A stretch of DNA of 64,000 nucleotides. It comes from CADDYT01 sp035294125. Its GTDB lineage: Bacteria > Chloroflexota > Ktedonobacteria > Ktedonobacterales > Ktedonobacteraceae. The notes beneath the pieces were generated by a model, which made no database searches, was not told where the DNA came from, and saw nothing but the letters and a program-made list of their open reading frames with translations. The position numbers and the translations under genes are program-made. Positions within the stretch are counted from its first letter, which is position 1, and each line of letters starts with the position of its first letter. The stretch spans positions 62,001-126,000 of the forward strand of contig DATGLM010000076.1 of assembly GCA_035294125.1 (NCBI GenBank), given 5' to 3'. This document shows, piece by piece, positions 40,667 to 49,130 of the stretch.

Positions 40667-41677
40667 TTAAACTGTTGTCGTTTGCCCGCTATAGCCAACC
40701 GAGCGAGCAAACTCCTCAAAGAGACGGCGCTGCTCATCGTTGAGATGGGTAGGCAGCGCCACATTTACTTCGGCATAGAGGTCACCGCGATTTTCAGGCT
40801 GGCCCAGCCGTGGCATACCCTTGCCTCTGAGACGGAACGACCTGCCGTTTTGCGTGCCAGCAGGAATGCGCAGCATGAGCCGCTTGCCATCGGGCAAAGA
40901 GACGGGAATCTCGCCGCCAAGCATGGCTATTGCCAGGGGCACATCGACCTTCTCGTAAAGGGTCGTGCCTTCACGCCTGAAGCGGGGATCGGAGACCATA
41001 TGCACGATCAGGTAGAGGTCGCCACGCCCGGTCGACCCCTGACCGCCCTGCCCGGCGATACGGATGCGCGACCCCTCCTCGACACCGGCGGGAATTTTGA
41101 CTTCGAGGCGGCGCGTTCGACCATCTGGTTCGGTCAGTTCGAAAGTGCGAGTCGCGCCCGTGTAGGCTTCTGGCAGCGTCACATCGACAGTGGATTCGAC
41201 ATCCTGGCCGCGTACCGGCTCCCTGTAGGTACCGGCATGGCGACCGGCGGTACCCACATTGCTAAAACCACCCAGGCCACCGCCAAAGTAGGTCTCAAAG
41301 AAATCTGAGAACGGGGAACGACCACCAAAGAGATCGTTGAGGTCTTCCGGCGAGACGGTACGGTACTGGTACGTCGCACCACCAGGGCCATAGCCGCCAC
41401 GCGCCCCTGCTCCCGCACCGGCAGCCGCACCTGGCCAGCGCCCGTACTTCTCGTAGTAATCCATCATTTCATCGTATTGCTTGCGCTTCTCAGGATCGCT
41501 TAAAACCTCATTGGCCTCATTAATCTCTTTGAATTTCTCTTCGGCTTCCTTATTATTTGGATTGACGTCCGGGTGATACTTACGCGCCAGCTTGCGGAAG
41601 GCGGACCTGATCTCCTTCTCCGAGGCATTCTTCTTGACACCCAGAATGTTATAGTAATCTTTAAATTCAACTGCCAT
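40667..41677 (-). CDS. cbpA: J-domain co-chaperone, CbpA type
   Basis: A 336-residue J-protein. The N-terminal J-domain (YYNILGVKKNASEKEIRSAF, HPD in KYHPDVNPNN) stimulates DnaK ATPase. A Gly-rich linker follows, and then two C-terminal substrate-binding domains. The CxxCxGxG zinc-finger repeats of classical DnaJ are absent, so it is a class B/CbpA-type protein. It lies 170 bp downstream of dnaK, beyond a hairpin at 41764-41790, and is followed by the cbpM-like gene. Confidence 0.9.
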   Translation of the reverse strand: MAVEFKDYYNILGVKKNASEKEIRSAFRKLARKYHPDVNPNNKEAEEKFKEINEANEVLSDPEKRKQYDEMMDYYEKYGRWPGAAAGAGAGARGGYGPGGATYQYRTVSPEDLNDLFGGRSPFSDFFETYFGGGLGGFSNVGTAGRHAGTYREPVRGQDVESTVDVTLPEAYTGATRTFELTEPDGRTRRLEVKIPAGVEEGSRIRIAGQGGQGSTGRGDLYLIVHMVSDPRFRREGTTLYEKVDVPLAIAMLGGEIPVSLPDGKRLMLRIPAGTQNGRSFRLRGKGMPRLGQPENRGDLYAEVNVALPTHLNDEQRRLFEEFARSVGYSGQTTTV

Positions 41678-41763
41678 ATGCGACTCCCTGCCGTCCTTCC
41701 TTACAGGCTCCTCTCAAGAGATTGTGCGATGCGGGCAGACAAATAACGCTATCGTCGGTAAGA

Positions 41764-41790
41764 GCGTGGCACCCTGAGAGGGTGCCACGC
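41764..41790. terminator. hairpin between dnaK and the J-protein gene
   Basis: 12-bp perfect arms with a 3-nt loop (41764-41775 / 41779-41790). There is no T-run on either side. It may attenuate transcription or stabilise the dnaK mRNA end. Confidence 0.5.
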
Positions 41791-41846
41791 CAGTGTCTAC
41801 TATAGTATATCAAATCGATACGGGATGTAGCAACGAGATGGATTGG

Positions 41847-43742
41847 CTACACCTCGCGGAACTCGCCCTCAACGGTGCCAGCCTCATTGGTTGGCGCCTG
41901 CGTGGGGCCTTCGCCGCCAGGGCCAGCCGTCGTTCCCTGCGGGCCATAGGTGTCGCGCCCGATCTGCTGCATGGCGCTTTCGAGATCGTTCATGGCGCTG
42001 ACCATGCGGTTCACGTCGTTGCTGGACAGGGCGTCGCGCACCTCGCGAATCTTGTCCTCGACATTAGAGCGTGTCTGCGGCGAGACCCGATCGCCCATGT
42101 CTTTGAGGGAGCGCTCGGCCTGATAGGCCAGACTGTCAGCACGGTTGCGCGTCTCGATCTCTTCACGGCGGCGGCGATCCTCCTCAGCATGCTGCTGGGC
42201 CTCACGCACCATGCGATCAATCTCATCCTTCGAGAGGCCGCTGGACGAGGTGATGGTCACTTTCTGCTCGCGTCCGGTCGCCTTATCTCTCGCGGTGACG
42301 TTGAGAATACCATTGGCATCGATATCGAAGGTTACTTCGATCTGTGGCACGCCACGCGGGGCCGGAGCGATGCCTTCGAGACGGAAGTGGCCGAGGCTCT
42401 TGTTGTCGCGGGCCATTTCGCGCTCGCCTTGCAGGACGTGAATTTCTACAGCGGGCTGGTTATCTTCGGCGGTGCTGAAGGTCTCACTCTTGCGCGTCGG
42501 GATGGTCGTATTGCGCTCGATGAGCCTGGTCATCACGCCGCCGAGGGTCTCAACACCCAGAGAAAGCGGCGTCACGTCGAGCAGGAGCACGTTCTTGACT
42601 TCGCCTTGCAGCACACCAGCCTGAATGGCGGCACCAACGGCCACCACTTCGTCAGGGTTGACCCCCTTGTGCGGCTCCTTACCGAAGATCTTACGCACGA
42701 AGTCGACAACTGCCGGCATACGAGTCTGACCACCGACCAGGATGACTTCATCGACCTGATTGGCGCTGATCTCAGCATCGGCCAGGGCCTTCATCACCGG
42801 TTCACGCGTGCTCTCGATGAGGTCGCCAACCAGTTGCTCCAATTTCGAGCGGCTCAGAGTGACAACCAGGTGTTTGGGGCCTGTGGCATCGGCACTGATG
42901 AACGGCAGGTTGATCTCCGTCTGCTGCGCCGACGAAAGCTCGATCTTGGCGCGTTCGGCCGCCTCTTTCAGACGCTGCAAGGCCATGCGGTCCTTGCTGA
43001 GGTCAATGCCCTCATTCTTCTTGAAGTCGGAGACAAGCCAGTCGATAATGCGCTGGTCAAAGTCGTCTCCGCCGAGGTGGGTGTTACCATTGGTCGACTT
43101 CACCTCAAAGACGCCCTCGCCCAGTTGCAGGATGGAGATATCAAAGGTGCCGCCACCCAGGTCATAGACCGCGATGGTCTCTTCACCTTTGACCTTATCC
43201 AGACCATAGGCCAGCGAAGCAGCCGTCGGCTCGTTAATGATACGCAGAACTTCCAGGCCGGCGATCTTTCCGGCGTCCTTCGTGGCGGAACGCTGCGTGT
43301 CGTTAAAGTAGGCCGGGACAGTGATAACAGCCTGCGTAATCTTCTCGCCCAGGCGGGCCTCGGCGTCGGTCTTCAGCTTCTGCAAGATCATGGCCGAAAT
43401 TTCTGGCGGGCTATATTCGCGTCCACCCATGACCACACGCACATCTCCGTTGGGCGCTCGTGTGATCTTGTAGGGAACACTCTTCATAGTGCGCTGCACC
43501 TCTGGATCATCGAATTTACGACCCATCAGGCGCTTGATCGAGTAAATGGTGTTCTCCGCGTTGGTCACTGCCTGACGCTTGGCAACCTGCCCCACCAGTC
43601 GCTCGCCACTCTTGGTAATGGCGACAACAGACGGAGTCAGAGGCGAGCCTTCGCTGTTATCCAGTACGGTTGGTTCGCCGGCTTCCATGACCGCGACAAC
43701 AGAGTTTGTTGTTCCGAGGTCGATACCAATCACTCTTGCCAT
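41847..43742 (-). CDS. dnaK: Hsp70 chaperone DnaK
   Basis: A full-length (631-residue) Hsp70. The ATPase domain has IGIDLGTTNSVVAVMEAGEP, VYDLGGGTFDISIL and VILVGGQTRMPAV. The substrate-binding domain starts with LLDVTPLSLGVETLGG, followed by the helical lid and a flexible Gly/Thr-rich tail. It folds and protects proteins with the grpE product and J-protein. It lies 93 bp after grpE in the minus-strand chaperone locus; the ATG has a good AGGAGG-like site. Confidence 0.97.
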   Translation of the reverse strand: MARVIGIDLGTTNSVVAVMEAGEPTVLDNSEGSPLTPSVVAITKSGERLVGQVAKRQAVTNAENTIYSIKRLMGRKFDDPEVQRTMKSVPYKITRAPNGDVRVVMGGREYSPPEISAMILQKLKTDAEARLGEKITQAVITVPAYFNDTQRSATKDAGKIAGLEVLRIINEPTAASLAYGLDKVKGEETIAVYDLGGGTFDISILQLGEGVFEVKSTNGNTHLGGDDFDQRIIDWLVSDFKKNEGIDLSKDRMALQRLKEAAERAKIELSSAQQTEINLPFISADATGPKHLVVTLSRSKLEQLVGDLIESTREPVMKALADAEISANQVDEVILVGGQTRMPAVVDFVRKIFGKEPHKGVNPDEVVAVGAAIQAGVLQGEVKNVLLLDVTPLSLGVETLGGVMTRLIERNTTIPTRKSETFSTAEDNQPAVEIHVLQGEREMARDNKSLGHFRLEGIAPAPRGVPQIEVTFDIDANGILNVTARDKATGREQKVTITSSSGLSKDEIDRMVREAQQHAEEDRRRREEIETRNRADSLAYQAERSLKDMGDRVSPQTRSNVEDKIREVRDALSSNDVNRMVSAMNDLESAMQQIGRDTYGPQGTTAGPGGEGPTQAPTNEAGTVEGEFREV

Positions 43743-43835
43743 TGCTCTATTCCTCCTTGAGAAGGTTTTCTTCTCTTCAAACTAATCAAAAAAGGTATTT
43801 AATGCCTTTGTACTTGACCTTTTCGGGATTGAAAC

Positions 43836-44498
43836 CTAATCCGCGTTTGTATTGCCTGTTTGAGTTGGCGCAGTTTCCATGGAAGTCGGTGCTGAAGGTC
43901 CTGCTACAATGACCTGCGCAGGCCGGATAAGCCGATCACCCAGCGCGAAGCCAGGACGAGTCACAGTGAGAATGGTGCCTTCAGGCACACCCGGCTTCGA
44001 TTCTGAAGCCAGCGCCTCCATCCAGCGCGGGTTGAACGGCTCACCAGGTTTGCCGATCTCGCGCACTCCCAGCCGTTCAAGCGTGGCGTCAATGCGCCGC
44101 GAGGCCAGCACAACACCCTGAACCCAGGGATTGTTCGCCAATTCGGGGGGGACAACGGCCAGCGCACGATCCAGATCATCGACCACCGGCAAAATTTGCT
44201 GCAAGACGCCGATCTGCGCGGAGGCACGACTCTCCTCCTGCTCCTGAGTAACCCGGCGGCGGTAGTTAATGAAATCAGCCTGCGACCGTCGCAGCAGGTC
44301 AAGGTATTCTTCCGCCTTATTATGCTCATCCTGCAATTGTTGCTTTAACTGAGCCACCGATTCGGCTTGATTTTGCTGTGCCTGCTCCTGATTCTGGGCA
44401 GCATTATCAGGAGCCTGAGCAGCGAGCTGCCCGGTTTGCTGCGGCGGTGAACCCTGCTGCGGATTCGCCTGTCCCTGCTTTTGTTCTTTATCCTGCAT
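43836..44498 (-). CDS. grpE: nucleotide exchange factor GrpE
   Basis: A 220-residue GrpE: a Gln-rich N-terminal disordered region of about 45 residues, a long coiled coil (LLRRSQADFINYRRRVTQE), the four-helix region (LQQILPVVDDLDRAL) and the C-terminal beta domain (VTRPGFALGDRLIRPAQVIV). It exchanges ADP for ATP on DnaK. A sigma-70-type promoter lies about 140 bp upstream. The N-terminus is unusually Gln-rich compared with typical GrpE, which starts acidic. Confidence 0.94.
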   Translation of the reverse strand: MQDKEQKQGQANPQQGSPPQQTGQLAAQAPDNAAQNQEQAQQNQAESVAQLKQQLQDEHNKAEEYLDLLRRSQADFINYRRRVTQEQEESRASAQIGVLQQILPVVDDLDRALAVVPPELANNPWVQGVVLASRRIDATLERLGVREIGKPGEPFNPRWMEALASESKPGVPEGTILTVTRPGFALGDRLIRPAQVIVAGPSAPTSMETAPTQTGNTNAD

Positions 44499-45014
44499 AC
44501 AACCTTCCTTTCCCCTCAGTCCTGTCTATCCCCGGCGCTTGCCCCTACCGCGCAACTTTGCACATACTCGCAATGCCAGGAACAAACTCACAGGCGTATC
44601 TCACCCGATACCTCTGAGATGTACAACTCATATGTTCATCCATATTGTATATCACCTCACAATTTTTATCAAGTGAAATAGCAAGGAATAACACATCATT
44701 TACCACTTTACGATAAGTTTCTAACACATTTCTAACACTAACACGACGAGGAACGGGAGAGAAGTTGCAGAACTATTGGTTGCCCAGGGAGGTATTGAGA
44801 TCGATGAAGGTGAACTGGAGGATGACCGAAAAGGCCATAAGGAAACTGAAAGCGACGTCTGGAACAGCAACACGAAAGTATGCCTCCGTTGTTGCAGGCA
44901 GAGGACAGGCATAAACATCTCTTTTCTTGAGATGTAGCCCTTCTGTCAGCAGCGTCAATCAAGGAGAGTCATGCAGAGGCGCAAAGCACCTCCCTGCGAG
45001 GAGAGCGATCAAGA
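44499..45014. other. leader region between the MerR/HspR-like gene and grpE
   Basis: The region 44499-44720 contains the grpE promoter and an untranslated leader. The rest (44721-45014) shows no supported gene. I looked for CIRCE (TTAGCACTC-N9-GAGTGCTAA) and HAIR (CTTGAGT-N7-ACTCAAG) and found neither. Confidence 0.5.
44644..44672 (-). promoter_or_regulatory. predicted grpE-dnaK promoter
   Basis: Minus-strand TTGATA (44672-44667), 17 bp, TACAAT (44649-44644), leaving a leader of about 140 nt before the grpE ATG. Confidence 0.55.
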
Positions 45015-45374
45015 CTATTCGCTACGCTGCCTCTCCTCCTCGATACGTCTTAACTCGGCGCGCGCCTCTTCAACTTCCTGTTCGAGCACGCGCACGCGAC
45101 GACGAATCTGAATAATATAGCGAATACCAATGGCGTTGACGCCCTGATCGGAAAGTTCGGCAATCTCTTCCAACATGGCAATATCTTGATCTGAGTACAG
45201 ACGATTCTTCCCCGATTGGCGCGCCGGCTCAAGCAATCCGGCCTCTTCATAGCGGCGCAATACCTGTGGCGGCAAACCAAGCAAAGAAGAAACGACGCCA
45301 ATAGGATATTTGGGCAAAGAGGCGTTTTCTACATTTGTTCTTTGAAGAAATCTTCTGGATGCTCGCTTCATCAT
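45015..45374 (-). CDS. MerR-family regulator, HspR-like
   Basis: A ~119-residue MerR-family protein. The winged-helix region reads YPIGVVSSLLGLPPQVLRRY, with EAGLLEPARQSGKNRLYSDQ as wing, then DIAMLEEIAELSDQGVNAIG. A basic/acidic coiled coil ends the protein, and there is no effector domain. This matches HspR, the autoregulated repressor of dnaK operons in actinobacteria and Chloroflexota-like bacteria. It lies immediately upstream of grpE-dnaK. ATG 45374 follows AAAGGA; a GTG at 45395 is possible. No HAIR operator was found. Confidence 0.78.
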   Translation of the reverse strand: MMKRASRRFLQRTNVENASLPKYPIGVVSSLLGLPPQVLRRYEEAGLLEPARQSGKNRLYSDQDIAMLEEIAELSDQGVNAIGIRYIIQIRRRVRVLEQEVEEARAELRRIEEERQRSE

Positions 45375-45457
45375 CTGGTCCTTTCTCTTATCCACGGCTT
45401 ATCCTGAAGAAAAGAGAAGATAGAGAATATCCGCTACTCAACAATAACTTTTTCTTA

Positions 45458-45486
45458 AGAATACCATTTCTTACAAATTTTGTCAA
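45458..45486 (-). promoter_or_regulatory. predicted promoter of the HspR-like gene
   Basis: Minus-strand TTGACA (45486-45481), 17 bp, TATTCT (45463-45458): a good sigma-70-type promoter. Confidence 0.6.
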
Positions 45487-45769
45487 GTTACACCTATGTT
45501 TTGTAAGATATCACATATAAATAAAATGATAAATAGAGGCGCGTGAATTCTGAAGAGAACCGGACAGTATTGCGCTATCCTCTGCGATCGTCATCAACCA
45601 GTTAGCAGGCATCGACTACCCACTCTGGGTTCGGCTACCCCCTTTGAAAAATGCAACGGCTGCCATTATACAGCGCGAGCAGAAGACAGAATAGTGGAAC
45701 ACTCCTCACCGCTTCCAGCAGCCTCGATCACAAAAATTACCATCGCTATGATAAATTTCATCAAAACAT

Positions 45770-45799
45770 CTTGACAACGTACCGGCTTTTGCCTTAAAA
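45770..45799 (+). promoter_or_regulatory. predicted promoter of the MFS exporter at 45901
   Basis: TTGACA (45770-45775), 18 bp, TAAAAT (45794-45799), about 100 bp before the ATG. Confidence 0.55.
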
Positions 45800-45900
45800 T
45801 ATCATCATTCCTGTGGTTAAATTTACCATGTAAATAATGTTTCTCGCCAATTTGCTATAAGAAAGCGCTCGCGCATGTCATGAAAAAAGGAGTTGAGACC

Positions 45901-47196
45901 ATGCTTGCCGCCTTACGACAGAGAAACTTTGCCTTATTGTGGTTCGGCCAGTTGATTTCGCTGCTGGGCGACTGGGTGCTGTTTGTGGCGCTGCCATTCT
46001 ACATCTATACATTGACGGGTTCGACGCTGGCAACTGGAGTGATGTTTATCGTGCAGACGCTGCCACGCCTGTTGCTCGGCTCAGTGGCGGGTGTCTTTGT
46101 GGATCGCTGGAATCGCAGGCGCACGATGTACGTGGCGGACCTGCTGCAGGCGCTGGTGCTGCTGCCCCTGCTGCTCGTCCATTCAAGCCAGTGGGTATGG
46201 ATCATCTACGTCTTCGCTTTTGTGGAGTCGTGTGTCTCACAGTTTTTCCTCCCGGCGAAGGGGGCAATCATTCCGCAACTGGTGGACGAGGAGCACCTGG
46301 TAGCGGCTAATGCCTTGAACTCGTCCAGCGAGCAGGTGACGCGCCTTGTCGGGCCAGTGCTGGGCGGCGCGCTCTTCGGGCTGTTCAGTATCAACGGCGT
46401 CGCGCTCGCGGACTCGGCCTCGTTTCTCATCTCGGCCCTGATGATTATCCTGATTGCGCTGCCGCGAACAGGCACGCAAGAAGAAAAGTTTCCTATTACC
46501 GGGTCGCTCGCGACTGCTGAGGTAACGGCGATTACCTTTGAGGCGGTCTGGCACGAGTGGCTGCAAGGGCTGGCGCTGGTACGCAAAGAGCGGCTGATCG
46601 TGGCGATTTTCGCGGCGATGGGCGCGGCGATGATAGGCGAAGGGCTGATCGAGGTGCTGATTGTCCCCTTTGTGAAGGGTGTAATGCACGGCAACGCGGA
46701 GGTGCTGGGCTGGATATTGACGGCGCAGGCCATCGGCGGCATCGCGGGTTCCTTCCTTTTGAACAGCGTGAGCAAGAAGATCCAGCCACGACTGCTGGTA
46801 GCGAGCAGCGCCTTTGCCCTGGGCATCATCCTGTTCATCATCATCAACTTCCCCCTGCTCGGTCTTGTGCTGGCCTTGCTGGCCCTTGCGGGCTTGCCGG
46901 TGATCGGCTTTTACATCAATCTCTACACCCTCCTACAGGTACACGTCGAGGACAAATATCGCGGGCGCATCTTCGGAGCCTATATGACAGCGCAGGCGCT
47001 GATGATGCTGGTAGGCATGGGACTCGCCAGCGGCCTGGGCGACCGCATCGGCATTATCCCCATGATGGATGTCGACGCCGTAGTTAACATCCTGGCAGGC
47101 GTCATCGCCTTCGTTCTGATGAGCGGCACTGTTCTTACAAAGCCGACAGAGCCTGTGCCTGGCGATGTTGTGGCACAGGAGAGCGCGCTGTCATAG
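45901..47196 (+). CDS. MFS transporter (MFS_3/enterobactin-exporter-like group)
   Basis: A 431-residue, 12-helix major facilitator. The first helices (LRQRNFALLWFGQLISLLGD), motif A GVFVDRWNRRRTMYVADLLQ and motif A-like repeats in the second half (MTAQALMMLVGMGLASGLGD) place it with MFS_3-type exporters of lipophilic compounds. ATG 45901 follows AAGGAG by nine bases; the longer frame from 45880 contains that ribosome site, so it is unlikely. It is first in a run of three plus-strand genes. Confidence 0.88.
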   Translation: MLAALRQRNFALLWFGQLISLLGDWVLFVALPFYIYTLTGSTLATGVMFIVQTLPRLLLGSVAGVFVDRWNRRRTMYVADLLQALVLLPLLLVHSSQWVWIIYVFAFVESCVSQFFLPAKGAIIPQLVDEEHLVAANALNSSSEQVTRLVGPVLGGALFGLFSINGVALADSASFLISALMIILIALPRTGTQEEKFPITGSLATAEVTAITFEAVWHEWLQGLALVRKERLIVAIFAAMGAAMIGEGLIEVLIVPFVKGVMHGNAEVLGWILTAQAIGGIAGSFLLNSVSKKIQPRLLVASSAFALGIILFIIINFPLLGLVLALLALAGLPVIGFYINLYTLLQVHVEDKYRGRIFGAYMTAQALMMLVGMGLASGLGDRIGIIPMMDVDAVVNILAGVIAFVLMSGTVLTKPTEPVPGDVVAQESALS

Positions 47197-47245
47197 CAAC
47201 AGGGAGACGACACAGAGCGTATATTCTCCAAAGGGAGATACAGCA

Positions 47246-47845
47246 ATGTCAACAAAACAGCACGAAAAAGACATAGAGCGCTTCGACCAATGGTCAGACA
47301 GGTATGAAAACTCCTGGCTGCAGCGAGTCATTTTTGATCCGACGCACCAGGAAACGCTTGCCCTGGCGGCAGAGATCATCCCTCAACCTGCTGACGTGCT
47401 CGACGTCGGTTGCGGAACAGGAAAACTGCTGCGTCGCGTCCATGCCCGTTGGCCGCAGACACATTTGATCGGGGTAGACCCGGCAGAAGGTATGATAGAG
47501 ATAGCGAAACGGCAGACGCCCTACGCGACCTTCTACACAGGTATGGCGGAGACTCTGCCCCTCCAGGACGCCTCGGTTGATCTTGCGTTGAGCACAATTT
47601 CTTTCCATCACTGGCAGGATCAGGCGGCAGGAGTCCGCGCGATAGCGCGGGTGCTCCGTCCCGGTGGCTACTTTATTCTCGTGGATATGTCCTTCCCCGG
47701 CTGGCTGCTTCAAGTGTTTCGTCAGAGACGGGTTCATGACCGCCCTCAAATGCGAGCGCTCTTCAACCAGGCTGGATTGCAGGTGCAGACGCAGCAATCA
47801 CTGACCTGGCGGAGAGTGCTTGCCACCGTTGGCAAGAAACCGTAA
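47246..47845 (+). CDS. class I SAM-dependent methyltransferase
   Basis: A 199-residue small-molecule methyltransferase. VLDVGCGTGKLLRRV is motif I, LIGVDPAEGMIEIAKR carries the strand-2 acidic residue, and the pattern LALSTISFHHWQDQ / IARVLRPGGYFILVDMS completes a Methyltransf_11 domain. ATG 47246 follows AAAGGGAG. It probably shares a transcript with the neighbouring exporter and acetyltransferase; a detoxification or product-modification role is plausible but unproven. Confidence 0.85.
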   Translation: MSTKQHEKDIERFDQWSDRYENSWLQRVIFDPTHQETLALAAEIIPQPADVLDVGCGTGKLLRRVHARWPQTHLIGVDPAEGMIEIAKRQTPYATFYTGMAETLPLQDASVDLALSTISFHHWQDQAAGVRAIARVLRPGGYFILVDMSFPGWLLQVFRQRRVHDRPQMRALFNQAGLQVQTQQSLTWRRVLATVGKKP

Positions 47846-47858
47846 GCAAGAGATAGCC

Positions 47859-48314
47859 ATGGCGGAGAGAGGATTACGCATCAGACCCTTTGAGGCGCGA
47901 GATCAGCAGGCAGCACGGCAACTGATCCTGAATGGCCTGGGCGGTCATTTTGGCTTTCTCGATGAGACACTTAATCCTGACCTCAACGACATCCTGCGCA
48001 CTTATGTCGAACAGGGAGAGATTTTCCTGGTAGCCGAGGATGAGGAGGGGAACATCGTCGGCACGGGCGCGTTGGTAAGAGAGGCCGGGGGCGTTGGGCG
48101 CATTGTGCGCGTCTCCGTGGAGAGCAGGCAGCGACGCAAAGGCATCGGCAGGGCAATGGTGCAACGCTTATTGGAACTGGCCCGCCAGCGCGGCTATCAC
48201 CGCGTCGTGCTCTCCACAAATCTCGGATGGGATGATGCCATAGGACTGTACAGGAGCCTCGGCTTCTCCGGCTACGAACGCGGAGGCAACATGCACATGG
48301 ATCTGGAACTGTAG
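47859..48314 (+). CDS. GNAT-family N-acetyltransferase
   Basis: A 151-residue GNAT protein: RIRPFEARDQQAARQLI at the start, then VRVSVESRQRRKGIGRAMVQ, where RQRRKGIG is the acetyl-CoA pyrophosphate-binding loop, and AIGLYRSLGFSGY, the conserved motif B tyrosine region. The substrate cannot be predicted. It begins 13 bp after the methyltransferase. Its last codons and stop lie inside the left arm of a perfect 26-bp hairpin. Confidence 0.85.
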   Translation: MAERGLRIRPFEARDQQAARQLILNGLGGHFGFLDETLNPDLNDILRTYVEQGEIFLVAEDEEGNIVGTGALVREAGGVGRIVRVSVESRQRRKGIGRAMVQRLLELARQRGYHRVVLSTNLGWDDAIGLYRSLGFSGYERGGNMHMDLEL

Positions 48315-48364
48315 AGTATGCAAACGCGCCACCGGGGCGGCGCGTTTGCATACTCTACAGTTCC
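48305..48364. terminator. perfect 26-bp hairpin shared by convergent genes
   Basis: Arms 48305-48330 and 48339-48364 are exact reverse complements around ACCGGGGC. The left arm includes the acetyltransferase stop codon, and the convergent SDR gene ends at 48367. Confidence 0.75.
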
Positions 48365-48366
48365 TA

Positions 48367-49116
48367 TCAGGGCCAGCTAGTCTCTGTAAGCGGGGTGATG
48401 ATGACCTCCTGGATGGCGGATTCCGGTGGCACCTGGGCGGCGAAGACAATGGTTTGGGCGACGTTGGCCGGGTCTTGCAGGTTCTGCTCTTCCGGCATGG
48501 GAATGCCCTGCTCGACGAAGCGGTCGAAGAAGTGGGTGCGCATGCCGCCGGGAATGACGGTGGTGACACGAACGCCGAAGGGGCGCCCCTCGACGCCGAG
48601 GCCGCGACTGAAGCCGACGATGCCCCACTTGGTAGCGTGATAGGCCGCCGCGTTGGCCCAGGCACGGGTGGCGGCGGTCGAGGCAATATTGAAGATGTGA
48701 CCGGAACGCTGCTGCTTCATGATGGGCCACGCCGCCTTCGCCATCAGAAAAGGACCGCGCAGGTTGACGGCCACCACCTGATCCCACTGCTCGATGGACA
48801 TATCATCCACGGAGAGAGTGTGGTCGATAGCGGCGCAATTGACGATAATATCGAGGCGTCCAAAGTGCTCATGTGTGGTATTGACGACCTCGAAGACCTC
48901 CTGAGCGTTGCTGACATCGCAATAGAGGGCAAGGCCGTTCGCGTCCTGCGCCTGAAGAGCGTGACTGACGCGCTCGGCTTCCTGTTTGTTGACATCGACA
49001 CAGGCAATGCCGCAGCCTACGGCAGCGAAGGCGCGTGCGGTGGCTTCTCCGAGGCCGCTGCCGGCCCCGGTCACAAGAACAGCTTTGCCTTTCAAAGGAC
49101 TGCCTTTGCTTTGCAT
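48367..49116 (-). CDS. short-chain dehydrogenase/reductase (SDR)
   Basis: A classical SDR of about 250 residues: NAD(P)-binding LVTGAGSGLGEATARAFAAV, then the NxAA motif NCAAIDHTLS, the catalytic Ser in IASTAATR and the YxxxK pair in AAYHATKWGIVGF. It oxidises or reduces a hydroxyl or keto substrate, which is unknown. It could act on a sugar in the glycan operon but is not the HldD epimerase. ATG 49116 follows GAGGAG; an ATG at 49134 overlaps the GT2 stop as ATGA and cannot be excluded. It is the last gene of the second glycan operon. Confidence 0.85.
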   Translation of the reverse strand: MQSKGSPLKGKAVLVTGAGSGLGEATARAFAAVGCGIACVDVNKQEAERVSHALQAQDANGLALYCDVSNAQEVFEVVNTTHEHFGRLDIIVNCAAIDHTLSVDDMSIEQWDQVVAVNLRGPFLMAKAAWPIMKQQRSGHIFNIASTAATRAWANAAAYHATKWGIVGFSRGLGVEGRPFGVRVTTVIPGGMRTHFFDRFVEQGIPMPEEQNLQDPANVAQTIVFAAQVPPESAIQEVIITPLTETSWP

Positions 49117-49130
49117 GGGTTTTATTCTCC

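Larger units (their letters stand above)
45396..45900. other. divergent intergenic region
   Basis: It contains the regulator's promoter (minus strand) at 45458-45486 and the exporter's promoter (plus strand) at 45770-45799. The middle, 45500-45750, has no recognised gene. Confidence 0.45.

Noticed and set aside
41793..43760. Long open frame on the plus strand opposite dnaK
   Set aside because: Antisense open frames over dnaK are a well-known codon-usage artefact. The minus strand encodes a perfect Hsp70, and the plus frame has no recognisable domain.
44721..44962. Short hydrophobic frames upstream of grpE
   Set aside because: There is no ribosome site, three frames overlap each other, and the composition resembles noncoding DNA.
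44499..45014. CIRCE or HAIR heat-shock operator before grpE
   Set aside because: I looked for both consensus inverted repeats on both strands and found no match good enough to report.
48367..49116. SDR as HldD, the ADP-heptose epimerase
   Set aside because: It is a classical ~250-residue SDR with the YxxxK motif and no extended-SDR pattern, and is too short for HldD.
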